Source of the DNA: Gordius sp. MW1
Taxonomy: Eukaryota > Nematomorpha > Gordioida > Gordea > Gordiidae
NCBI GenBank assembly: GCA_964036665.1
Contig: OZ038526.1
Location: 27,652,001-27,716,000 of the forward strand
Direction: 5' to 3'
Length of the DNA stretch: 64,000 nt
Positions within the stretch are counted from its first letter, which is position 1. Each line of letters opens with the position of its first letter. Below are positions 48,087-58,259 of this stretch, piece by piece. The notes beneath the pieces were generated by a model. The model ran no database searches, had not been told where the DNA came from, and saw only the letters and a list, made by a program, of their open reading frames with translations. Both the position numbers and the translations under genes were made by a program.

Positions 48087-48193
48087 ATTGATAACTCTAT
48101 TATTCTACCATTAAAAAGGCTATACTCAAAAATTGTTTCTACATTGCTATTTAGCAAATTAGGGCAAAGCAACGCTTGGCCGGGTACAGCTAG

Positions 48194-48885
48194 TATATAT
48201 ATAAAATATAAAATTAATATATATATAAATATATATATAGATATATGTTTTATACTTAATATATATATGTATATATTATACATATGTATATTAAATGAAG
48301 TTCAAATATTTTTTTATTAGGTAATTATGTAAATAGTTTATAAAATTTTATTTTTTAATCATTTATAATTTTATTCTAATATAATTAATGCATGTATAAT
48401 TATAAATAGACTGCCATCTAGATTGCGTTAAATATATTATAACACATTTCTCCCTTTCCTGCGAATTGATTGTATGTTGTGATTAGTGATATACACACCA
48501 TTATGCGCTTCTTTCCCTTTAAAAGGTTATGTTGTATGCTGCATGCGTCATGCGTGTATAGTCTAGAGACCTGCAAGGGCCCAGTTGGGTCTAAAAGCCC
48601 GGCTCGCGGGCAGAGCTTGGATAGGCTTCTGCATAAAAATAAAACAACGAGCCGGGCCTGGAGGGGCCGTATTTTGACCTAACGGGCTCGGGCCGGGCCT
48701 AGATACACTTATGGCCTTCTAAAAGCTCGTTGCATAATCAATTAAATTTTTATTTGCGTTTAAAGGTGTGTCTTTATATTGTTTTAGCAATTTATAAATA
48801 TTTGATTTTATTATATTAACGAGGGAAATTTGGAAAATTAAATTAAATTTCCCTCTTAGTTCAATCCTTTTCACTTATCAGTACA
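48194..48885. other. Spacer with TATA-rich run and GC-rich MITE-like patch
   Basis: 48194-48300 is a TATATA-rich low-complexity run. 48562-48710 holds GAGACCTGCAAGGGCCC and GGGCTCGGGCCGGGCC words that look like a decayed TAGAG-type hAT MITE with self-complementary GC-rich filler; ends are not clear. Confidence 0.5.
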
Positions 48886-49827
48886 CATGGGCGTAGCCGG
48901 CATTGGAATTAGAGGGCGCAATAATGATTTAGGTAGGGGCAAAATGTTCATTTTTTGAAATTTTAACCCTAATTTTAATAAATTTTAACAAATTTTTGTT
49001 TAGAGGTGAACAGCCGCCCTTCCCTACCACCACCCTGGCTTAGAGCCCTGCAAAGTCACTTTTTTTCAACCCTTACCCAACCCGACCCAAAAGCGTTTTT
49101 AATTTTTCAACCCGAACCCGACCTGACCCGGAACCGTTATTAATTTTTCAACCCGAACCCGACCCGACCCGTAAGCGTTTTTAATTTTTCAACCCGAACC
49201 CGACCCGACCCATAAGCGTTTTTAATTTTCAACCTGAACCCGACCCAATCCGACCCGAAAGTGTTTAAAAATTTTTCAACCCGAAAACGACAAGACACGA
49301 AAGCGTTTTAAATATTTTAAATTGATTTGCCAAAATAAATTGGCAGCTTTCAGAAACAATTTGACACCACGAATTTGAATAATAAATTTATTTGAGAGAA
49401 TCATTATAATTATGTATAAATATAATAGCGTCTACAATTTCAGGCCGTAAACTCGACCTGTCCAAATCTCTCACTGGACGCAGAGGAGGCAGGTATGGCC
49501 AGAAATTTACAAGCCAATAACCCTAAAGCAGGATATTTATAAGAATATATTCTCCACCATTCTAATGTGTCGTATATTTCATCATCCTTTTTTGTAAGTT
49601 TTTAATGAATTTATTCCTCAAGATAAGACATAACCTTCAACCGGCCCGACCCGACCCGAAAGCGTTTTAAATTTTTCAACCCGAACCCGACCCGAAACTT
49701 TAAAAAAATTTCCAACCCGACCCGACCCGACCCGAAGGTATTTTAAAATTTTCAACCCAAACCCGACCCGGGCGTCGGGTCGGGTTTCGGGTCACCCGTG
49801 CAGGGCTCTACCCTGGCTACGCCCATG
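48886..49827. mobile_element. CATGGGCGTAGCC MITE, copy 8, split by a hAT MITE
   Basis: The left part starts CATGGGCGTAGCCGG at 48886 and runs to CACCCTGGCT at 49040. The right part resumes CCCTGGCTACGCCCATG at 49811-49827. The sequence between is the element 49041-49810, which duplicated CCCTGGCT on insertion. Without it the MITE is about 164 bp, a normal size for the family. Confidence 0.92.
49041..49810. mobile_element. hAT-type MITE with TAGAGCCCTGCA ends
   Basis: It starts TAGAGCCCTGCAAAGTCAC and ends GTGCAGGGCTCTA, with an exact 8-bp duplication, CCCTGGCT, at 49033-49040 and 49811-49818. Both subterminal regions hold many ACCCGACCC / GGGTCGGG words, which makes a GC-rich self-complementary frame around an AT-rich centre. 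It has no coding capacity. Confidence 0.95.
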
Positions 49828-50016
49828 TCAATCATATATGCAATACGTGTTAATATAAGATTATATAAAGACACAAATTCATTGGCCTAGCCAGAATTTA
49901 AATTAGAGGAGGGCAAAAAAAAATTTGAGAAAGGTCAAAAATTTTAGATAAATAAATTTTGATATAAGCTTAAATATGTGTTTAAAAATATTTAATTTGA
50001 CATATATAATTTTATG

Positions 50017-52199
50017 TAGAGCTGTTAAAGTTATATTTTTACAATAACTAGTTAAGTTACAGTTACTTCACAAAAATTGTAACTAATTACACTTAGATTT
50101 TTTTCAAAAGTAACTGAGTACAGTTCCAGTTACTTACCTGATGGAACTATAGTTACATTAAAAGTTACTCGGGCAAATTTAATAGAAAAACAATTTTTTT
50201 AAAATATAATTTATTCACATACTAGAAGAAAAATCACAGTGTAATATATAATGATAATTTCAATAAAATGTTATATTTAAAATTGTCGCCTAAAAAGCTT
50301 GTCCACTTTCAATTAAATATTAGTTTACCAAGGCTAAATAGGCGCCCAACGGAGGCGCTGGTTGGTAGGGGTACATTGAAATCAATTAAGAAATTAAGCA
50401 TGGGCGTAGCCAAGTGGGGATAGGGAGGGGCGGCTGCCCCCCCCCCTCTAAATCCAAAAATTTGTTAAAATTTATTAAAATTATGGCTAAAATTTCAAAA
50501 AATGGTCAATTTGCCCCTCCCTAAATCATTATTGCCCCTCTCTAATCCCAATGCTGTCTACGCCCATGAAATTAGGAAAATTATCATTTAGAATTAATAA
50601 AAGTGGAAATGCTCTCTTGTATCGTTTCTGACTTTAAAAGTTTAAAAACATCCACCCTGGTAGTTCAACTTAGGAGGGATCATTTTGATCAATATTCTAT
50701 ATTTAACCATATTTCATTGTTAATAAAAAAAATCTTTCAATGCTCGGCTTGCCTATAGGCGGATCTCTCTGTTTACACGGCTTTTCTAAAGAATAAGTGA
50801 ATCATTTTGGCCTTAAAATTATTTGATATTTTAAAACTACTACCATTACATCGAGCTTTTTTTATGATAAAAATTTTTTAAACATCTCCAAAATACAGCT
50901 TTGTTTTAGATCAGCTGCCGCTTTTTTCGAAACACATATTTTCAAAGTGTATGAATCTAAAATTAAACATCTCCTATAAAATTTTTTGAATCAACCTTTT
51001 GATAATACCAGCTGGCTGCAAGCTAGCCTTTTAATCAAATTTGGGGGCTTAGGAACTAGGTCCCCATTAACTATTTTTCCTGTGGCATTTATCTCGTCCA
51101 ATCTTTGAAGGATCTTGTTTTTGAATTAACCTCTCAATCACATGATCTTTTAACGAATTGGCCATATTGTTTTGGCATGAGAACGTCATGCCAGTATCCA
51201 GCCTTCCAGATCGGCCAAACAAGAGATTGGGATGCCAATATAGTATCACTCCGTCGCTTACCTACTTTCGAGTTGTGATACTGTGCAGCATTTCAATCTC
51301 AGGTCACTTGAATGAATTCCAATTATATACTCAGGACTTCTGCTTTCAAATCCTGAAGTTTCGTTTGCAATAGCCCACCGACTAGGTATTAAAGTTACCA
51401 AAGAATTACCTGCAAAAATTGCAACAAGGAAATTAATAACTGGGCTCATCACCCACCCCATTGCAAGTTAATTAAATATCCCGTCATTTTAAGATAAACC
51501 AATCGGCTTTAAAAAAAGCAGGCACCCCTTCCATCCTCGAACCATCCGATCCTTCTTTAAAAGGTAGGATGCGTCTTGACAGTATGATCGATCACCTGGG
51601 AGGATGATAAGCTCCTACCTTGAGACTTTACCTAGATTGGAGATCATGCGCTATCTAATATTAATTTTAACCCACTTTCATGTGCGGAAGTTCGTAAAGC
51701 ACTCAAATACCAATCTAGTGCTCATTTTAAAATTTCTATTCCAATAGTAGCTTCCTGTTCAGCCACTTTTGGCAAGAAAGCATTAGCATTTTTTAAATCG
51801 ATAGGAAATAGAACCTTTAAACAAAGCTATATTAATTACAAGGCCCTTTTTGGTTATTGACGAATCTAATGAATAGTTTTTTATTTATATTATTTTATGC
51901 TCGTTTATTGTATATTTTAAGTATCATTTGACCTAATAAAAGCATTTCAATAAAAAAAATTTAAGGTGTCTTCTTTTCTTTTTTTGAGACGGAGTAAATT
52001 TTTTAACCTAAAGCAATGAACACAAACTAGACGTGTAACATATTATATTATTTAATTAATGATCTTTAAATTTTATAAAAAGTAACTGTAGCTTTAGTTG
52101 AATAGTCACTGAATTAATGTAACTAACTACAGTTACAGTTCCTCTGAAGCCCTGAAGAAAAGGAACTAGTTAAATGTAACTAGTTACTTAACAGCTCTA
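50017..52199. mobile_element. hAT element with TAGAGCTGTTA ends (2.2 kb), coding region decayed
   Basis: It starts TAGAGCTGTTAAAGTTA and ends TTAACAGCTCTA. An exact 8-bp duplication, ATTTTATG, sits at 50009-50016 and 52200-52207. Subterminal regions are dense in AGTTACA / TGTAACT words. The interior, about 50640-51960, has no intact frame; a stretch near 51740-51850 on the plus strand (VASCSATF...) faintly recalls the hAT C-terminal region but is not convincing. It hosts a CATGGGCGTAGCC MITE at 50399-50568. A truncated relative lies at 36200-36995. Confidence 0.92.
50399..50568. mobile_element. CATGGGCGTAGCC MITE, copy 9, nested in a hAT element
   Basis: Ends are CATGGGCGTAGCCAAG and GTCTACGCCCATG. 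Flanks AAATTAAG and AAATTAGG match at 7 of 8 bases. It inserted into the TAGAGCTGTT element after that element arrived. Confidence 0.92.
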
Positions 52200-52207
52200 A
52201 TTTTATG

Positions 52208-52666
52208 TATTTAGACTACTAGTGTCACTAGAGAAAATTTTTTCGTTTTTAAATAAGGAACTTGTCTGACTGAAAATTATTAATAATTTCTTATTTGATT
52301 ATTTTTTGCAACACAAATATATATTGTTAAAACATTTCGGTAAACAATTTAATGTTTCCTGCTACCACTCTCTGTACTTTGACACTTGATAACCAGTTTA
52401 TTGTTCACCAAAGAAAATAATGGGGATCCAATGGACGAACTCGCGTTATAATGTTATCGGTAGGATAACAATACCTTGGATATAAATATAGACGTTGGTC
52501 GATATAAATTGTATGTGTGCGGTTGAAATATACAGCGTTTCTCTATTTGTTTAAACATCTAACTCCCCTCCCGCACACTAGTAGGAGAGAAAAGGGTGAT
52601 CAATCAAAGCTTTTAAAAAAGAACGCCCTTTCTCTCTCCTTCCTTCGCATGCAACTTACTCCCTCC
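52208..52666. other. Spacer without recognised features
   Basis: Ordinary AT-rich sequence leading to a CT-rich stretch at 52620-52665. No gene or repeat end was recognised. Confidence 0.5.
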
Positions 52667-53370
52667 CTGACCATTTACATGCCTTCGCTACTCTTACATT
52701 ATTGTTTGCCCTTTTTTTATAATTTGCTGGTTTTGGTCAGAAATTTGTCGATTTTTTTGCCAAATTTTTGATAAAAAAGTGGCCGAAATTTTTAATTTAT
52801 TGCGTAATTTTGAAACTTTTATTTTTTTTAAGTAAGATTGTAATTTTCTTAAAAATTTGGTGGTTTTTCTCAGAAATTCGTCGATTTTTTTGCCACATTT
52901 TTTGATAAAAAAACGTGGTCGAAATTTTGAAAATATTGCGTGAAATTTTGGATAAAAAACTGTCATGTAAATTTATAAAATTTATTACAAAATTGGTATG
53001 AAGTTTGTATGAAATATTTTAAAGGTTTTTAAAAAAATTAGATATTTAAATTAGTATATATGTAAAAAAACTTGATAAAATGTCATTCTTTATTTTATAC
53101 TTGCAACTAAGTTTTTTGCTGTTGGTCCTTTAAAAAATTTAGCAATGAAAAATCTCTGAAAAAACCATCAAATGTTTTTAAAAAATTAAAATTTAAACTT
53201 AAAAAATAGCAGTTTTTTTATTTAAAATCCCACGCAATGATTTAAAAATTTCGGCCACTTTTTTATCAAAAAATTTGGCAAAAAAATCGACAAATTTCTG
53301 ACCAAAACCAGCAAATTATAAAAAAGGGCAAACAATAATGTAAGAGTAGCGAAGGCATGTAAATCGTCAG
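52667..53370. repeat. Foldback (long inverted repeat) element
   Basis: The left arm CTGACCATTTACATGCCTTC is mirrored at the right by GAAGGCATGTAAATCGTCAG. The match continues inward for at least 110 bp (TAAGAGTAGC, GGGCAAACAATAATG, CTGACCAAAACCAGCAAATT, GGCAAAAAAATCGAC). An arm-related segment is repeated at 52860-52930. The two arms would form a long hairpin in RNA. Target duplications are not obvious. Confidence 0.88.
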
Positions 53371-53890
53371 CGAGTGGAAATTGATTGTATATGTGGATAA
53401 AGTGTACTATGGATAAAGTGTATTAAGTTTTGTATTGTATTGTATATCTGTGAAATTGTATTGCGTTTGCGAAATTAAGTGTGTATGTGCTTTGGAATAT
53501 AAAATGGTATTGTATATCTCTGATTTTGGTGTATTTATCTATAGAATGTTTTTACCCGTTATATGTTGTAATTTTATATATTTTATATTTTTATTATGTT
53601 TTTAATAATTGTATTCCACTTATGTTTAAACCCCCTTCCTCAAAAAAAAAAAAAAATTAGAAAAAAAAAAAAAAATTAAATCAAATATAGAAGGGGAGGT
53701 GAGGTATTGTTGCGATGTTATATATGTACGCTTATATTAGGGACGTGTTGTAAGTCCCCAGTTTTGTATGTACGCTTGGAGGTACTATTTCGATTTAAAT
53801 TGGCATTCTCGTAATTAGTTAAAAAAGGGGTTATCATTGTATCACCAGTTTTATATATAAATGGATGCTAGCATTTCCGTTTTATATAAA
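53371..53890. other. Spacer with A-rich homopolymers
   Basis: It contains GTATTGTATATCT-like short repeats (53430-53520) and two A13-type runs at 53642-53675. No gene is supported. Confidence 0.5.
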
Positions 53891-54345
53891 TTGTCTCATA
53901 GTTTTATTCACATAATTTTTATTGTATATTTGATTCACATAATTTTTATTGTATATTCTTACTCTGTTTATATATTTATATCACATCGTTCGTGTGGATG
54001 TAGCTGTGTTGTCGATGTAAACCGTTAAAGATTTATAACGGTGGATGTGAGATAGCGTTGCTAGGTCGCGATTTGTTTCACGGAATATGTACTTATATTC
54101 TTATATTGTACTTTATTGTCTCATATTTTTATTGTATATTTTATTCACATAATTTTTATTGTATATTCTTACTCTGTTTATATATTTATATCACATCGTT
54201 CGTGTGGATGTAGCTGTGTTGTCGATGTAAACCGTTAAAGATTTATAACGGTGGATGTGAGATAGCGTTGCTAGGTCGCGATTTGTTTCACGGAATATGT
54301 ATTTATATGCTTATACTGTACTTTATTGTCTCATATTTTTAGTGG
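53891..54345. repeat. 210-bp direct duplication
   Basis: The landmark ACTCTGTTTATATATTTATA occurs at 53961 and 54171 and is followed in both copies by ~140 bp of near-identical sequence including GTGGATGTAGCTGTGTTGTC and TTGCTAGGTCGCGATTTG. A weaker third copy starts near 54350 (ATATATGTCTATCTCATCG). Confidence 0.9.
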
Positions 54346-54774
54346 ATGTGTATATACCCTTATTGTTTATATATGTCTATCTCATCGTTCGTGTAACGGT
54401 AGTGAGTTATTGAGGGAAGTCGTCTAAAGGTGTATGAAGTCAAATGTGAAATATCGCAGTTGTCGCGCTATTTTTATTACGGAAATTGTGAGTATCGCTA
54501 TTTTTATAACGGAAAGTATGAGTGTAAAATTATAATGATGTGATAATATTGTATCTTTGTATATCGCGCACCATTATTCAAATAGATGTATTTATGAGGG
54601 TGCCGTGAAAGGGAGGCATCAGGGTGAAGGGTAGGCGCGTATGTTATATGTATCGATACGTTGATGTGATGAGATTGTGAGGGAACACTAAAAAATAACG
54701 GTACGAGAGATGTCAGCGAATAGAAGGGGCGATAAATGTCAGCAAGAAAAGAAAAAGGAATAAAAAAGGGAGGT

Positions 54775-55200
54775 GTCATATATGTCATATATATGAGTTT
54801 GACATATATGAGTTTGGGGAAAGAGTCGTTGAAGACTAGCAATCAGAGGCATGGGGGTAATTACCAGATGCTGGACGATAGTAAGCGGGGAACAAAGGAA
54901 ATATAACAAATGGCGCAGTAACGTAAAATACTCGAGGGATAATAACAACTGGCGCACGACATAGAAAGGAAGAGATTCGTATCAGAGAAAAGGAGTGTCA
55001 TATATGTCATATATATGAGTTTGGGGAAAGAGTCGTTGAAGACTAGCAATCAGAGGCATGGGGGTAATTACCAGATGCTGGACGATAGTAAGCGGGGAAC
55101 AAAGGAAATATAACAACTGGCGCAGTAACGTAAAAGACTCGAGGGATAATAACAACTGGCGCAAGACATAGAAAGGAAGAGATTCGTATCAGAGACAAAG
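54775..55200. repeat. 207-bp direct duplication with TGGCGCA words
   Basis: GGGGAAAGAGTCGTTGAAGA occurs at about 54815 and 55023 and is followed by GCAATCAGAGGCATGGGG, AGTAAGCGGGGAACAAAGG and two ACTGGCGCA-like words per copy. The copies differ by a few bases and by an extra ~15-bp GACATATATGAGTTT. TGGCGCA is the kind of word seen at primer-binding sites of some LTR elements, but no LTR pair was found. Confidence 0.85.
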
Positions 55201-56733
55201 GAGTTAATATCATCGAATGTAATCATTAATTAATTTCCCTACAAAGGATATACTATTTTTGTATTATGTGAACAACGCAATTTGAATTTGATTTGTATTG
55301 GAGTTTGAATAAAGGGCATAGTTCATAAATATATTTGGAGATATAATATTACTGTGCTATATTATATTTTAATATAAATTGAAAATTAATGCGGCTTTAT
55401 AATTCAGACCATAGAATACATAGATTGGTCATGTCATATGTTTCATATGGTAAAATGTGAACCATTAAATCCACATTTTAAATTTAACTATCTCCCATGT
55501 CTTTCTGCAGTGTTGAATTTACCTTCCTTATCAGTAAATAAATAAAGAGAATGTTAATAAATGATTATTTAATAAAATGCGGATGATACTTGTGGCATAT
55601 TATGCTAAATATAATCGGTTTTTTGAGATTTGTTATTTTATCGATCGCTTATCGATTTTCTTATTTTATTTTTATATTTATTAATTCATCCTTGGCAAAT
55701 CATCCTCATCACTGTTCTAGTTAGTATTAAATTCTATTTTTGTACTAATTTCTCTTCGTATCCGACTTATACCAACAACACATGTAGCATCAATCAAAAG
55801 GATTATACATATATATCCATGTCATACTGATAATGCAATTATAAATATATATGATGAGATATATTCATTATAAAATTATGGAAATGAAGAGCATTATATT
55901 GTGAATTCGGAACTGCATATTAATAAAAGACTTAAAAATACTATAATGCTTTAATATCCCATAACATCTTAACAGTATTTTTATTTTTTTTTTTTATAAA
56001 TTTTGTAAATGATATGTACTCTAAAATACTGTTTTTGTTTTATTAATTAAACTTTTTTTAAAAACACTTTAATATTAAAATTACTATTATCAATATCCTT
56101 CCCTCATTTGTGCACATTTTAAAATGACGGAAAACGGTACACCTATCCAAAGTTGATGAGCAATCTATCTTGTCTATGACTTGATGAAGAACTCTAATAA
56201 ATGCGAGAACGTTATATGTCTGTTATTAATTTTTAATCACATACTAAAACAGATAGAGATATATTTAGCCAAACTACTCTATATTAATACTCCCTAGATG
56301 GCAGTATTAGGAAGATACTTGTAATAAAATAGCGCACTCGTGCATTACGTTTTTATCTTATTATATTGTTAAGAATATGCTAATAAATTTCTAAATATAA
56401 TAAGGGGTGGTATTATAATATAGAGTCGTTCCTTATTTTTGTGTTTGATAAAATATACCATATACTAAAAGGTCCATTATAGAACAATCTTTTGATTAAA
56501 TAACTAGCATTAAAATAGTCATTAACAACATCTCGATCCTAGGTGAATGTGACAATCGTATCACACATGGTAGTTGCACAAACGCTTAAAACTTTTTTAC
56601 ATAGGTTTTCAGATCAGCGGTTAAAAGCCATGCATATATTCATTCATACATAAAAAAGTTTTAACATCCTATTTTTGCGTAATATGAAAAGTATAAAAAT
56701 TATTCTATATAAGTTGATTTCTTTGTTTCTTAG
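55201..56733. other. AT-rich stretch without recognised genes
   Basis: A 66-codon frame at 55630-55830 (plus strand) is hydrophobic at its start but has no family features, and its composition follows the local T-richness. Nothing else was recognised. Confidence 0.45.
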
Positions 56734-56876
56734 GAAATTATTATAACGATAAATCTAGACAAAAGAACATCAACCAGATGAATGAGTTGAAAAAGAAAGA
56801 ATGGGAAAAGCAAAAGGAGGCTCAAAAAAATGCAGCTCACTCTGAAGCAAACACAAAAACAATTCTTAAAAAATAA
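56734..56876 (+). CDS. Candidate terminal exon of an unrecognised small protein
   Basis: A strong acceptor (TTTGTTTCTTAG) precedes a 47-codon open stretch ending in TAA. It encodes a Lys/Glu/Gln-rich helical tail: NYYNDKSRQKNINQMNELKK, then EWEKQKEAQKNAAHSE and a final ILKK. The amphipathic charged tail would suit a small membrane-complex subunit; a faint likeness to the C-terminus of ATP synthase subunit e is noted but is not good evidence. The upstream exon should end one base into a codon and was not found. Its phase does not fit a direct join to the exon at 29865-29974. Confidence 0.4.
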
Positions 56877-57986
56877 GATTTTGTATAAGTGTAACATTAT
56901 TATTTATATGTAAAATAATATAAAAACCATTATATGATTTGTTGTATTTTTTTTAAGATTATTTTTACATGGTTTTTTATAATCTGATTTTTATCACAAT
57001 TGGTTTAAGTATACTTAGTTTCCATTAATTTCTTCATTTTTTTTATATAAAAATTATTAATTTTTTAAAAGTAATACATCATCTCCAAGGAATTTAAATT
57101 CTATTATTTTACCCATAAAATTTTTATAAGTTTTTTTTATAAGACAATTTGTGCTTTCTTAAGGATTGTCACATTTTATGTATGTTTTGATTATAAAAAG
57201 TTATAGGTGTCAAATGGAAGATTTTTAACCTATTTCAAAAAATAAATTGTGAAATGTGAAAATATATTTGTGCAAAATTTATTATCAAAGTTGCTTACTG
57301 ATTATATGAGACTTGCAGGTCTTTAGCTTAGAAACAGGCTCAGAATATAACTAGTTTTATGCATAGGAGCAGAATATAAATTTTAACCCTCCATTGGTAA
57401 GAGATGGTAACATTGATGGTAAAGGGGATCATTTTGAACCAAACTTTAAATAACTATAACGAAATTGTATTGTAAACTTTTAAATGTTTGATTATTCAAA
57501 TTTTATCACTAAATTAATATTTTATTATGATATTAGATCATTTGGTTATAATTTTATATTTATATACCCTTCTATTCAATTAATTTACTCAATAACTTAT
57601 TGAATTTTTAGGTTCAATTAATATTATATAAAATAAGTTTAAAACTATTAACCTAGAAAATTTGGCTGAAGAAATATAAAATAATACAGTTGTTCAAATT
57701 AATTTTTAACCTTATATTTTTTGAGACAAGTTTCTATTGTTCTTAAGCCACTTTAAAAATAATTATACAACTTCATTTTAATTTTTTTAATAGAAATACA
57801 CCATAGAAGGTTAGATTTTAGAATGTGGGAAAAATCTATATGCAATAACAGAGCTATATATAGTAAATTTTATGTAAAAATTATATGGTCTAAAATTAAA
57901 ATTGTTTTTGATCAAAACACAAAAAATTTAGCCAAAATGGATGATTTTTAAAACAAAATAGGCAAAATTAGAGTTAGAGTTACAAT
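56877..57986. other. AT-rich spacer
   Basis: It would contain the 3' UTR of the exon ending at 56876 if that exon is real. No other feature is supported. Confidence 0.5.
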
Positions 57987-58259
57987 TAGGGCTGCACCGA
58001 TATCAAATTTTTAACCAATACCGATCCTACCAATATTTAAATAAATATAATTTAAATAAAGTAAACGTAAGGCCATTTGAATTAATAATACACAACATAG
58101 AATGTTATTCTAATTTAAAATATTTTAAATGCTTTGTTGATAAATATTATATATATTAAAAATCGTATATACAATATATAATATAAAAATAAATACATTT
58201 TATTAGAAATTGTAAATACGAAACTAACTTACATAATAACATAAATAAGTGGCTGTAGA

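Larger units (their letters stand above)
46884..48193 (+). mobile_element. Helitron, non-autonomous or rearranged
   Basis: It starts TCTAATATATAAAATTCTCG after an A and ends GGGTACAGCTAG before a T, the usual Helitron insertion between A and T with TC and CTAG ends. A short hairpin (GGCAAAGC / GCTTGGCC) lies just before the 3' end. A second copy of the 5' end word TCTAATATATAAAAT starts at 47252. The same AAAACGGCTGGA and TTCTGCGAATATTTGGTAGG phrases follow both, so 5' sequence is duplicated inside the element. Confidence 0.88.

Noticed and set aside
51067..51470. Short frames inside the TAGAGCTGTT hAT element
   Set aside because: They do not align with hAT transposase motifs and are interrupted; treated as decayed element sequence.
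52517..52966. Open frames over the foldback repeat on both strands
   Set aside because: They come from T-rich and A-rich inverted arms and show low-complexity composition.
54504..55164. Several overlapping 60-110 codon minus-strand frames
   Set aside because: They are repeated because the underlying 207-bp duplication repeats; no conserved motif was found.
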